NCBI RefSeq assembly: GCF_029223185.1
Contig: NZ_JARHUG010000018.1
Location: forward strand, 31,887-95,886
From: Aliiglaciecola sp. CAU 1673
Lineage (GTDB): Bacteria > Pseudomonadota > Gammaproteobacteria > Enterobacterales > Alteromonadaceae
Length of the DNA stretch: 64,000 nt
Reading direction: 5' to 3'
The notes beneath the pieces are model-generated. The model saw only the letters and a list, made by a program, of their open reading frames with translations, was not told the origin of the DNA and did not search any database. Shown here piece by piece: positions 51,365-60,685 of the stretch (its first letter is position 1; every line of letters starts with the position of its first letter). A program made the position numbers and the translations under genes.

Positions 51365-53018
51365 TATCCCGCCCTTTTTACCTTTTTTCCTGGCCAGCAT
51401 CTTATTGCCTTGGTTTACCGGATGGTGGCAAAGGTTGCTGATGCTGGTGCCGCCGGTACTTGGCGGAATAATGCTGCTGCTCTTTCCTCCCACTGAAGTA
51501 ACTGCCTCACTGATGGGATTTGAATTAGCTCTGATACATGCGGATAAACTGAGCCTGCTTTTTGGGTTGCTATTTCACCTGGCTGCAATACTGGCATTTA
51601 TCTTCTCATGGCATAAACAAAGCCGCTTCGAGCCAAGCCTGTCCATGCTCTATGCAGGCAGCGCTATCGGTGCAGTATTTTCCGGCGATCTGATCAGCCT
51701 TTTTATCTTTTGGGAATTACTTGCACTCAGCTCTGCTGGCCTGGTGATGATGGGGGGGCAAGCCGACAGCCGCAATGCCGGATTGCGTTACCTGTACGCC
51801 CACATTCTCTCCGGCCTGTTGTTGCTCAGCGGCATTTTGCTGCACTACCAACAAAGTGGCAGCCTGGCATTTGATAAACTGTCTCTGGATACCCTGGCAG
51901 GCGTTCTGATCTTCCTCGCTTTTGGCATTAAGTGTGCGTTTCCCCTGCTGCATGGCTGGATCACCGATGCCTATGCCAATGCCAGCGCTGCCGGCGCGGT
52001 GTTTTTGTCTGCTTTTACCACAAAAGTGGCGGTGTATGCCTTGGCCCGCAGTTTCGCCGGCACCGAGATATTGATTTACATCGGAGCCATCATGACCTGC
52101 TTTCCCATTTTCTATGCAGTGATAGAGAATGATCTTCGCAAAGTGTTGGCCTACAGCATGATCAACCAGCTGGGATTTATGGTCTGTGGTATCGGTCTTG
52201 GCACCGCCCTTGCCCTAAACGGTGCCGTGGCTCACGCCTTTGCCGATGTGATATTCAAAGGATTACTGTTTATGAGCATGGGGGCTGTGCTATTTCGTAC
52301 CGGCCATACCTTGGGCTCGGATTTGGGAGGCTTGTACAAGTCCATGCCTAAAACCACGGTACTATGTCTGGTTGGTGCGGCCTCGATTTCAGCCTTTCCC
52401 CTGTTCAGCGGCTTTGTCACTAAATCCATGGTGATGTTGGCCATGCTCGAACAAGGCTATCCCATTTTATGGTTAATGCTGCTTTTTGCCTCTGCAGGCG
52501 TGTTTCACCATGCCGGGATCAAAATTCCTTACTTTGCTTTTTTTGCCCATGACAGAGGCTATCAAGTCAACGAAGCCCCCTGGACCATGTTACTGGCGAT
52601 GGGCGTATCGGCCGTGCTTTGCATCCTGATTGGCAGTTACCCTGAACTTCTCTATCAATGGTTGCCATGGTCCACTTCCTATCAACCCTATGATCTGACC
52701 CATAGCCTGACCCAAATGCAATTGCTGTGCTTTTCGGCCCTGGCCTTTGTGTGGCTGAATAAGCGCGGCCTGTATCCACCGGAGTTACGCAGTATTAATC
52801 TCGATATAGACTGGTTCTACCGCCGTCTGTTGCCATTGGTGGCAGAAGCCTTAGTCAGAGATATGCGCGCCGTCAGGGCCAAATTATATGAGGGCTTCAC
52901 CAGCCTTGTGCAGAAAATGCCGCGAAAACCGGCGTTTACCCCCTGGACCACCAGCGATCTAACCCTGCGACTGGCGCTGGTGTTGGCGCTACTGTTAGTG
53001 ATTAGTTTGTTGGCTTGA
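51351..53018 (+). CDS. Third antiporter-like subunit (MrpD/NuoN-like)
   Basis: The 555-residue protein has about 14 helices plus a C-terminal extension. TM5 Glu in LFIFWELLALSSAGLVMMGG, Lys in FGIKCAFPLLHGWITDAYANAS and SAFTTKVAVYALA, and LRKVLAYSMINQLGFMVCG are present. The tail (LDIDWFYRRLLPLVAEAL) resembles the amphipathic C-terminus of larger antiporter subunits. A third translocating subunit is unusual for Mrp and implies a distinct ion stoichiometry. Confidence 0.9.
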   Translation: MISADIPPFLPFFLASILLPWFTGWWQRLLMLVPPVLGGIMLLLFPPTEVTASLMGFELALIHADKLSLLFGLLFHLAAILAFIFSWHKQSRFEPSLSMLYAGSAIGAVFSGDLISLFIFWELLALSSAGLVMMGGQADSRNAGLRYLYAHILSGLLLLSGILLHYQQSGSLAFDKLSLDTLAGVLIFLAFGIKCAFPLLHGWITDAYANASAAGAVFLSAFTTKVAVYALARSFAGTEILIYIGAIMTCFPIFYAVIENDLRKVLAYSMINQLGFMVCGIGLGTALALNGAVAHAFADVIFKGLLFMSMGAVLFRTGHTLGSDLGGLYKSMPKTTVLCLVGAASISAFPLFSGFVTKSMVMLAMLEQGYPILWLMLLFASAGVFHHAGIKIPYFAFFAHDRGYQVNEAPWTMLLAMGVSAVLCILIGSYPELLYQWLPWSTSYQPYDLTHSLTQMQLLCFSALAFVWLNKRGLYPPELRSINLDIDWFYRRLLPLVAEALVRDMRAVRAKLYEGFTSLVQKMPRKPAFTPWTTSDLTLRLALVLALLLVISLLA

Positions 53019-53132
53019 TCCCCTCTTACGGCAAGGGGGAATGACAAGGAGCAGAAACAGAGAAGTGAGATAAGATACTAGTCGTTCTCTTAAATAATAT
53101 TGGCGAATAAGTATTCTATAACAGGCCTTTCT

Positions 53133-53426
53133 TCAGAACTTAAGTTCTCTACCCTCTTTGGCCAATTCGCTTTGCAGTTCAGCTATTCCTTCCAATTCCA
53201 GTAATAGACGGCCTTTTTCTTCCCGGGCAATATCCATCCAATGCCGGTCCTCGATGGCGCCCACTAAGGCATACAGAAAATTGAGGCTGGGCCTGCCTTG
53301 CTCCCTAAGACGCATAAAGGCAGCGACGGCACCCACCTGATGCAACTGCTCCGGACTGTGGATCCCTACTTTGATAAGGCATTGTTCGCTGGCCGGTCCC
53401 AGGCCTTTCATTTCTCTTAGTTTCAT
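53133..53426 (-). CDS. Stand-alone TfoX C-terminal-domain protein
   Basis: The 97-residue protein carries only the TfoX_C helix-hairpin region: MKGLGPASEQCLIKVGIHSPEQL and AFMRLREQGRPSLNFLYALVGAIEDRHWMDI. The N-terminal TfoX/Sxy domain is missing, as in many short family members. TfoX is a competence regulator; the role of this short form is unknown. Confidence 0.88.
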   Translation of the reverse strand: MKLREMKGLGPASEQCLIKVGIHSPEQLHQVGAVAAFMRLREQGRPSLNFLYALVGAIEDRHWMDIAREEKGRLLLELEGIAELQSELAKEGRELKF

Positions 53427-53495
53427 CTTCTGTATTTTTTGACGCCGATATCGGGTTTCCCAGCTTAACCTGTTGAAGGCAAAAGCAGAAGTGGA

Positions 53496-54188
53496 CTACT
53501 GCATGGGGTTGTCTGGAGCATCCCAGTCTTGACGCATCTCGGCCAGCAACATTTGCATGCCCAACCAAACAAACCAGCTAATTTGTCCTATTTTTAGCAG
53601 GACCCCCAGGGAACTAAGTGCAGGGATCAATACCAGCATACCCACAAAGGCAACGGCTAAGCCAAGATAATGCAGCCCCTTGGGCAAAAGACCAGCTTCG
53701 AGCCCCGCCCAAGACACCAGTAGCACCCAGAGTGCACCGACAATTTCCGTTCCCCCGCCTAACCCGTCCGTGACCGCACCAAGGGCCAGCCCTACAGTTA
53801 AAGCTTGCTCGGGATCGATATTGGATAAATTGACCACCCGCTCAAGCCCGATATTGGCCACCATGCCACTGGCAATCACCAACCCCGACCATATCAGTCC
53901 AAAAGCGGTGGCCAGCAGCATCTGTGCCGGTGCTTTGGTGCGAAGCCTTTCATTGAGAGAGAAAACCAGGCCCACCAGAAAAACACCGAAGAGCACATAG
54001 ATGACCAGATTCCACACGTAAATGACAGCCTGATGCTCGACCAGAAAGGCTAGTTGTTCTTGTGCTTCTGAGGGCGTGGCATCGCTTTGAATAGGCGACA
54101 AAAGCGTGAGGTACAACAGGTAGCCAACAAGGTAGGTGAAAGCACAGACCCATGCCGCTAACCCACCGAGTTTTTGTAAATTATTCAT
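53496..54188 (-). CDS. DUF4386-like integral membrane protein
   Basis: The 230-residue protein has about six membrane helices. LGGLAAWVCAFTYLVGYLLYL at the start, ATAFGLIWSGLVIASGMVANIGLERV and a Gly-rich loop (GAVTDGLGGGTEIVGALWVLLVSW) resemble DUF4386 proteins. Function is unknown. It forms a single gene upstream of the TfoX_C gene in the same direction. Confidence 0.75.
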   Translation of the reverse strand: MNNLQKLGGLAAWVCAFTYLVGYLLYLTLLSPIQSDATPSEAQEQLAFLVEHQAVIYVWNLVIYVLFGVFLVGLVFSLNERLRTKAPAQMLLATAFGLIWSGLVIASGMVANIGLERVVNLSNIDPEQALTVGLALGAVTDGLGGGTEIVGALWVLLVSWAGLEAGLLPKGLHYLGLAVAFVGMLVLIPALSSLGVLLKIGQISWFVWLGMQMLLAEMRQDWDAPDNPMQ

Positions 54189-54259
54189 TAGCCTAGCTCC
54201 TGCATTGCCCCTTCAAGTTTATGCAAGAATAAGCATTTACACAGGTTATTCTGTTAAAT

Positions 54260-54643
54260 CTACTGTTGATAGAGCTCAATTGGTAAGCCATCGGGATCCT
54301 GGAAAAAGGTATAGGCTTTACCGGTATATTCGTCGATGCGGATCGGCTCTACGGATACCCCCTTCTTCTCAAGTTTTTCGACCGCCTCAGGCACAGATTT
54401 GACACTAAACGCCAGATGACGTAATCCCTGGGCTTCGGGACGAGTCTGTCTTGGTGGCGGATTGGGGAAAGAGAAGAGCTCAATTTGGCCTCCGTCAGGC
54501 AGGCGTAAGTCCAATTTATATGAATCTCTTGCGCCGCGATAATGTTCAGCCACAATCTGCAAGCCTAATATTTGCGTATAAAAGACTTTGGAAACCGCAT
54601 AATCAGAGCAGATGATGGCGACATGGTGGATGGCATTTAACAT
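54260..54643 (-). CDS. VOC-family protein, YaeR/GloA2-like
   Basis: The 127-residue single-domain vicinal-oxygen-chelate protein has IHHVAIICSDY, FYTQILGLQIVAEHYR, GGQIELFSFPNPP, LRHLAFSV and TFFQDPDGLPIELYQ. The His and Glu residues fit metal ligands. It resembles YaeR, a putative lyase related to glyoxalase I. It starts directly at the stop of the SixA-like gene (TAG then ATG), so they form a unit. Confidence 0.9.
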   Translation of the reverse strand: MLNAIHHVAIICSDYAVSKVFYTQILGLQIVAEHYRGARDSYKLDLRLPDGGQIELFSFPNPPPRQTRPEAQGLRHLAFSVKSVPEAVEKLEKKGVSVEPIRIDEYTGKAYTFFQDPDGLPIELYQQ

Positions 54644-55129
54644 CTAGTTTGTCTTTTCCTTTTGCGGTTTAGCCGAGGCCAAAAGACTTGCTCTATTCAA
54701 TACTGTCCAAGAGGAACAATCGAAGGCAAGACTCGCCCAGGCGCCGGTCACCAGGTTCTCCTGTGACTCTTGCAAACACAAATCCAGCAACTCATTCAGT
54801 CCCGGATTGTGGCCAAATAACCATATATGCTGCACATTGTCAGATTGCGTCTTTAAAAAAGACATCAACCGCTCGCCACTGGTTTCATACAAGGCCCAGT
54901 CCAACTGCAACCTTTGAAGTGGTATCTGCAGATACTCAAGATATATCAATGCGGTGCTGTATGTCCTTATCGCCGGGGAACACAACACCAGTTCAGGCTG
55001 CTGCCCAGAAAATTCTGCCGCCATCAGCGGGGCATCACGATAGCCCCTGGCATTTAGCGGCCGGAAAGCATCATCAATGTCATACTTCCAACTGGACTTG
55101 GCATGCCGGAACAGGGTCAATGTCTTCAT
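54644..55129 (-). CDS. SixA-like histidine phosphatase
   Basis: The 161-residue protein starts at ATG 55129 (MKTLTLFRHAKSSW). The RHAKSSW motif carries the phospho-acceptor His, and IWLFGHNPGLNELLDL supplies the second catalytic His. SixA removes phosphate from phospho-His of phosphorelay proteins. Adjacent to and probably co-transcribed with the VOC gene. Confidence 0.88.
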   Translation of the reverse strand: MKTLTLFRHAKSSWKYDIDDAFRPLNARGYRDAPLMAAEFSGQQPELVLCSPAIRTYSTALIYLEYLQIPLQRLQLDWALYETSGERLMSFLKTQSDNVQHIWLFGHNPGLNELLDLCLQESQENLVTGAWASLAFDCSSWTVLNRASLLASAKPQKEKTN

Positions 55130-55186
55130 TGAGTTTCCAATTAAGAACAAGTTTTTCTAAATATAATAAGCGTTTTCCTGGCGAAG

Positions 55187-56637
55187 CTACTTAGCTAGCA
55201 GCATCTGTACTGCCCGCCCGGCAGAACGAAGCATTGAGGTATCTCGCGCCGCCTTTTGCAAAGCTTGTATCTGCTTCTCGTCCAGCCATCGACCACCAAT
55301 CATGACTCCCTGTGAGTGCTCAACCACACTGATATTGTCCAAGGGATTGCCTTGTAACAACACCAGGTTGGCCTTAAATCCCGGAGAAATCATACCCGCT
55401 TTTTCAAATCCAAGGATTTTTGCCGGCAATATGGTTGCACTTTTTAATGCGTTATATGCGGGGATCCCTGCCTCAATAAAAAGTTCATGCTCCCGGGTCA
55501 TTGAAGCGCCAGGAATGATGCCGAAGCTACCGGCATCAGTACCCACCAGCAAAGGCACGCCGGCACGGTGCAAAATACCTGCTGCCGTTATAAAATACGC
55601 GGCATGGGGTGCCTCATAATCTGATACGTCAGCCCCTTTCCAATAGTTTTCTGATCCTGACTCTATCAGTCTGACAAATGGATTGATGGTTTCTGACCCC
55701 GGCCGATTGAGGTATTCACCTTTAGTTTGGGCAATTAGCACCAGGCGCCTGTGTGCAATCAGGGTGGGCGTTACCACATCCCCCGATGCCACCAATTCAT
55801 CGGCCAGTTGCGCCATCTTCTGTTCATCAAGATCGTCCCTTAGTCCATGCCAAACGATGGTTTCTAAATGCTCTAAGGTGGTAAAGCCTTTGCCAACGGC
55901 TCCCTCCCAGGGGATCTCGAAGGGCTTTTCCCAGGGAATTCCCACCTCACGAACACCTTCAGGAGAATGACCGGTGATAGGCAGGCCCAGATTGGCGGCT
56001 TCTTCCAGAATGGCGGTATAGGCTTCGCGCGTCAGATTAGAATAGATTTTCAGCGCACGATAGCCTTGGCGATACTGCTGCCTGACGGCTTCCCGCGCTT
56101 CTTCAGCAGTGGTGACAATCTGCTGTATCAAATTTTCATTGGGACCATGGCTATTTAAGATAGGACCGGTGGTAATAAAATCCGGGCCAAATAACTCATT
56201 GTCCTGGTAACGCTCGGGAATCGTCAAATGAAACGGGTAGCCAGACATATTGCGCACACCCGTGCCCCCATGAGCCAGGTAAGCAGCCAGTTCAACTTCA
56301 TCGCTCAGATGAATATGCGCATCAATCAAGCCAGGCATTAGATACTGTCCCTGACCGTCCACCACCCGAAAACCTGATGGCGCCTGAATACTGCCAGAAG
56401 GCCCTATTGCCTCAATGTTGCCACTCCGAATCAACACAGACTGTCCTGACACCACCTGCGCCATATCTTGTCGCATGCTGATCAGCTGTACGTTATCGAA
56501 AAGTGTGCCTTCCACTTGGTCTTTTTGGGGTGCTAATTCCGCTGGGTACTGTTTAGTGCATACCACCAAAGCATCAGCAAAGTGCCCGTCAGGGCCATTA
56601 CGGTGATAGCAACAAATTTCAGTGAAATCAGTTTCAT
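55187..56637 (-). CDS. Exported amidohydrolase (imidazolonepropionase-like), probable frameshift in the leader
   Basis: The enzyme part from about 56545 onwards is intact: LFDNVQLISM, LMPGLIDAHIHLSDEVELAAYL (HxH), KIYSNLTREAY, ITGHSPEGV, VPLLVGTDAGSFG and GFKANLVLLQGNPLD. It has no Met start before M at 56476. A good leader, MKLISLKFVAITVMALTG with a hydrophobic core, starts at 56637 in another frame and ends in TAG at 56533. One indel between about 56565 and 56535 would join them into one exported enzyme. It may be real decay, an assembly error or recoding. The start codon used is therefore uncertain. It follows the TonB receptor in the same direction. Confidence 0.8.
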
Positions 56638-56656
56638 TGCACCCTATCAAAAAGAA

Positions 56657-56677
56657 AAGGCCGCATATAGCGGCCTT
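56657..56677 (-). terminator. Terminator of the TonB-dependent receptor gene
   Basis: AAGGCCGC-TATAT-GCGGCCTT on the minus strand is followed by TTCTTTTT, 20 bases after the receptor stop and just before the leader of the amidohydrolase. Confidence 0.85.
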
Positions 56678-56696
56678 ACTTAGGTTAGTTACGCTA

Positions 56697-59285
56697 TTAG
56701 AAGCTGTAAACACCCCTGACGTAGTAGAAACCACCATTGATACCAATGGGTGAGGTAACAGGGTACTGAGCACCAGCAACTTCGGTATCCCATTGGGTGT
56801 TTCTGTCTGGATATTCATCCAGCAGGTTCTTGGCACCCACTACCACGTTGAAATTCTCGGTGAAGTGGTAACCTACTTCCACGTCCACGGTGAACTCAGA
56901 GCCGATGTGGTCGATGGGTAAGCCGGAATCCAGGTGATCTTCAAAGATACTTCCGAAGTAGCTTAAACGACCAAGAACACGCCAGTCACCATTGGTGTGG
57001 TTTGCAGTAAAGCTGTAACGCACCGGCGGCAGGTTGTCTTCCAGCATGCGTACGCGATCAGGTGATACGGTATCACCGGCATCATCCACTTCGGTTCGGG
57101 TCCAGTTGTAAGCCAAGGAGTACTTGGTGTCGCCACCAAACATTTCCTGGCTGTAGTTGGCGACAATATCCACACCCTGAGTGGTGGTATCGAAGTCGTT
57201 TGTGAAGAAGCTAACCTGACTGAAGCTGGAGGCATCGGTTACACCCTGCGCCAGCAGTGCATCAATATCGGCCTGGGTCAGCGTGATACCGGAGGCGGTA
57301 CTGATCCGGTCTTTTAGCTCAATATTGTAGTAGTCGATGGTCAGGAAAAGGCCATTATCAAGTTCACCCACCAAACCTAAGCTGTAGCTGGTTGACTCTT
57401 CAGGCTGCAGCGGCTCTGCACCTTTTTGCACAGCGATAGGGTCTGTCGGTGGCAAGGTAGCACGGTCGACCAGCTTGGTTTCGCCATTGACGTTAGCAAA
57501 GGCCGTGGTTACGTTACGTACGTTAGACTGACCAATGGTTGGGGCCTTAAAGCCGGAGGCCAAAGCACCACGCAACGCCCAGCTTTCAGTAACCTGCCAG
57601 CGGGCAGACAGCTTACCTTTGGTAGTGTTGCCAAAGTCGGAGAAGTCCTCGTAACGAATGGCAGCTCCCAACAGCAAGTCTTCGTTGATATTGAATTCGG
57701 TATCCACATACAGGGCGACGCTATGACGGCTGTCTTTACCTTGGAATTTAGGTGCCAACCCAGGGAATCCATTGGAGCCTATCCCAAAACCTTGCAAGCC
57801 TAATATGCCTCTTTCGTATGATTTTGGATCGCCAGCGATGGATTCATAGGATTCATGACCATATTCGAAACCAGCGGCGAAGTTCATGCCTTCGATGGCA
57901 TCCATTTCAAAATACTTGGACACATCAAAGTTGGCACGCTTCTCGGACTGAATGTATTTACCAGGGTTAAATTCGGTGGGAGTATCCGGGCCTAAAGAGG
58001 GGTTAATGGTATTACGAATAAAGAAATCCACTTCGTTTTGGCCGATAGACACACTAGCATCATACAACCATTCATTACCCATATCGCCTTTGGTACCGGC
58101 AACAAACGAGGCATCGGTCAATACGCCACCAAACTTCGGGGTAAAACCGCCTGGGAACATCTCGTTAAAAGCCCAGCAATTAGGATTATTGGCTACTTCA
58201 TTGATATAACGAGGGTTTTGCAGTACGTTGTCGCCAACCAGAATATCGGTAGGACAGTTACCACTCATATCACCGGTCAAGTCACCGACCAACAGCAGCT
58301 GGTTACCAAACTCATCGATGCCTCCATCGTTTACGCCGCCACGATTATGGGGGTTACGGTAGTAGAAGCCGCCTTCCACTTCTTTCTCGGCCCAGTTAAC
58401 GAACATATAGGCTTCTTTGTCGTTACCCAGGTCCAGACCGAAGTTACCAAAGAATTTAAAGTCATATTTAAATTCTGGATTACCCCATACCTGTGCTACA
58501 GGCTGCGGAACAGCTGAATTGCCGCCTGCAATCAGTGCAGCAGCATCATCACGCTGCACGCTACGGCTTGTAGGATCCGCTTCTTTGTACTCCATAGAGA
58601 AGTTGGCAAAACCGTCATCAGACAACGGCAAACCGATATTACCGGCCACCTGAAAGGTATCGCCATCGCCTTCATAGTAAGAGCCGTAACGGGCTTCCAA
58701 TGTACCGCCGTTGTCATCGTTCTTGAGCGCGAAGTTGACCACACCCGCGATGGCGTCTGAACCATACTGGGCGGCAGCGCCGTCACGCAATACTTCAACC
58801 TGCTTAATGGCAATAGCAGGGATCACAGATACGTCCGGGCCCTGAGCACCGTCTGACAATCCTCCACCTAAGAAGGTGATAACGGCACTGCGGTGACGAC
58901 GCTTACCGTTAACCAACACCAAGGTGTGGTCAGAAGCCATACCACGGAGGTTGGCCGGACGTACCAAGGTAGAGGCATCGTTAATGGGCTGTTCGTTTAC
59001 GTTTAAGGAAGGCACCACAGTCTGCAACATGGAAATCATGTCAGTAGAGCCCTGATTTTCAAATTCTTCACCACCAATAATATCTACTGGTACCGGTGAG
59101 TTGCCCACTGAACGGGGGGCAGCGCGAGTACCAACGATGGCGATTTTCTCTACCGCCGCATCGGCTTTGGGCGCTTCAGATTCTTCTTGAGCACTGGCTT
59201 GAGTAGAAATAATTAAACCGGCAGTAGCAGCGGTGGTTAGTGCAAGCTTGATGCTTCTTGACAACCTGGTGATATGAGTAGGCAT
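56697..59285 (-). CDS. TonB-dependent outer-membrane receptor
   Basis: The 862-residue protein has a signal peptide (cleavage near QASAQEE) and a plug domain: NSPVPVDIIGGEEFENQGSTDMI, LRGMASDHTLVLVNGKRRHRSAV and VEVLRDGAAAQYGSDAIAGVVNFALK. The beta-barrel ends in YYVRGVYSF with the terminal aromatic Phe. The plug style matches Caulobacter-type receptors for carbohydrates, peptides or other nutrients rather than classical siderophore receptors. The downstream amidohydrolase may process the cargo. A 17-bp palindrome lies 64 bases upstream of the start. Confidence 0.94.
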   Translation of the reverse strand: MPTHITRLSRSIKLALTTAATAGLIISTQASAQEESEAPKADAAVEKIAIVGTRAAPRSVGNSPVPVDIIGGEEFENQGSTDMISMLQTVVPSLNVNEQPINDASTLVRPANLRGMASDHTLVLVNGKRRHRSAVITFLGGGLSDGAQGPDVSVIPAIAIKQVEVLRDGAAAQYGSDAIAGVVNFALKNDDNGGTLEARYGSYYEGDGDTFQVAGNIGLPLSDDGFANFSMEYKEADPTSRSVQRDDAAALIAGGNSAVPQPVAQVWGNPEFKYDFKFFGNFGLDLGNDKEAYMFVNWAEKEVEGGFYYRNPHNRGGVNDGGIDEFGNQLLLVGDLTGDMSGNCPTDILVGDNVLQNPRYINEVANNPNCWAFNEMFPGGFTPKFGGVLTDASFVAGTKGDMGNEWLYDASVSIGQNEVDFFIRNTINPSLGPDTPTEFNPGKYIQSEKRANFDVSKYFEMDAIEGMNFAAGFEYGHESYESIAGDPKSYERGILGLQGFGIGSNGFPGLAPKFQGKDSRHSVALYVDTEFNINEDLLLGAAIRYEDFSDFGNTTKGKLSARWQVTESWALRGALASGFKAPTIGQSNVRNVTTAFANVNGETKLVDRATLPPTDPIAVQKGAEPLQPEESTSYSLGLVGELDNGLFLTIDYYNIELKDRISTASGITLTQADIDALLAQGVTDASSFSQVSFFTNDFDTTTQGVDIVANYSQEMFGGDTKYSLAYNWTRTEVDDAGDTVSPDRVRMLEDNLPPVRYSFTANHTNGDWRVLGRLSYFGSIFEDHLDSGLPIDHIGSEFTVDVEVGYHFTENFNVVVGAKNLLDEYPDRNTQWDTEVAGAQYPVTSPIGINGGFYYVRGVYSF

Positions 59286-59748
59286 AAACCGTCTCCGACT
59301 TGTTGTTATTGTCTGGTTGGCCGTGCCTTATTCTTATTATTGGGTCACTGAACACTAGGTGTTCAGGATTGGCGCGTTGCTCAACCAAGTTCCCCGGGCG
59401 GCCTTGGACATTGAAAAAGATTTCCAGGCCAGCCTGTTTTTATTTATCAAGCCGGTCTCAGGGTCAGCAAAAGCGTTGACGCACTGAGCAATAAATCATC
59501 AAGCGCATTTTTGGGTCTTTTGCCGTTTTTCGGTAGCAAGCCATTGACCTGCACAGATTTTTTCCGATTTTGAGACCGACTTAACCAACATATCCACTAT
59601 CGCCACAGAACACAAGTTGAACACGCATTCAGTTACAGACTTTTTTACTGGTCCAATGATTCGGCAGTCACCTTCTTCTGTTGACCCGAGCTTGCCCGCC
59701 GACCAGCGGCAATATAGTCTGATGACAACGCCAGCAACCTAGTTACCC
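59286..59748. other. Intergenic region between the TonB receptor and CDF transporter genes
   Basis: This divergent promoter region holds the palindrome at 59349-59365. I see no gene, repeat or RNA in the rest. Confidence 0.6.
59349..59365. promoter_or_regulatory. Operator-like palindrome upstream of the TonB receptor
   Basis: TGAACAC-TAG-GTGTTCA is a perfect 7-bp inverted repeat 64 bases upstream of the receptor ATG. Its size suits a dimeric repressor or activator. The regulator is not identified. Confidence 0.55.
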
Positions 59749-60666
59749 ATGCATAGTCACTCACACCATCATCATGCTCACATCCACCATGACAATGGCA
59801 CTCAAGGCCGCATGGCCATAGCATTCTTCCTTAATCTGGGCTTTGCCATTATTGAATTTATTGGCGGCCTTTTAACCAACAGTACGGCGATCATGGCCGA
59901 TGCGGTGCATGACTTGGGCGATGCACTTTCTATTGGTCTGGCCTGGGTGATGGGCGGACTATCACAAAAGCCAGTCAGCACTCATTTCAGCTATGGGCTC
60001 AAACGCCTGTCGCTACTTTCTGCCTTGATTAACGGACTGGTCTTGATTGGCGGTACTGCCTGGGTATTGAGCGAATCCCTTCCCCGGCTGCTAGATCCGC
60101 AAATGCCCCACACTGCAGGTATGTTTGCTCTGGCGCTGCTAGGCATCGCGGTTAACGGTTATGGTGCCTATAAACTCCACGGTGGTAAAACCCTGAATGA
60201 GAAGGTGCTGAACTGGCACCTGCTCGAAGATATGCTGGGTTGGATCGCAGTATTGATCGTCAGCGTGGTGATGATGTTTGTGGAGTTGCCTATCCTCGAC
60301 CCGATCCTGGCCATCACGTTCAGCCTGTTTATTCTGTTCAACGTGGTTCGCCATACCTGGACCAGCATCGGCCTGTTTCTACAGAAAAGTCCTGATCCTG
60401 CGATGCAACAACAACTGCAAACAACCTTACTGGCTATTCCCGGCATCAGCGCCCTTCACCACCTGCATTTATGGTCCCTGGACGGCGAGCAGCATGTGCT
60501 GACAGTGCATCTGGTTAGCGACAGGGTTTTGGATGCCAACGCTTATCAGGCCCTGAAAGCCGAAGTTAATGCACGGCTTGAGCCATACCGTTTGGCCCAT
60601 ACCACCATTGAAGTAGAACTGCCCGATGAGGCTTGCCGGGATGAGCATTACCTTAACCAACACTAA
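59749..60666 (+). CDS. Cation diffusion facilitator (zinc/cobalt efflux, CzcD-like)
   Basis: The 305-residue protein has a His-rich N-terminus (HSHSHHHHAHIHHD), six membrane helices and a cytoplasmic C-terminal domain. Metal-site motifs are MADAVHDLGDALSIGLAW (HxxxD) and HLLEDMLGWIAVL (HxxxD). It exports Zn2+ or related divalent ions in exchange for protons across the inner membrane. Divergent from the TonB receptor. Confidence 0.94.
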   Translation: MHSHSHHHHAHIHHDNGTQGRMAIAFFLNLGFAIIEFIGGLLTNSTAIMADAVHDLGDALSIGLAWVMGGLSQKPVSTHFSYGLKRLSLLSALINGLVLIGGTAWVLSESLPRLLDPQMPHTAGMFALALLGIAVNGYGAYKLHGGKTLNEKVLNWHLLEDMLGWIAVLIVSVVMMFVELPILDPILAITFSLFILFNVVRHTWTSIGLFLQKSPDPAMQQQLQTTLLAIPGISALHHLHLWSLDGEQHVLTVHLVSDRVLDANAYQALKAEVNARLEPYRLAHTTIEVELPDEACRDEHYLNQH

Positions 60667-60685
60667 GTTGTTATTAATCAGACAC

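Noticed and set aside
56638..56836. Upstream extension of the second amidohydrolase overlapping the TonB receptor
   Set aside because: It would read antiparallel-frame noise through the receptor C-terminus and a terminator hairpin.
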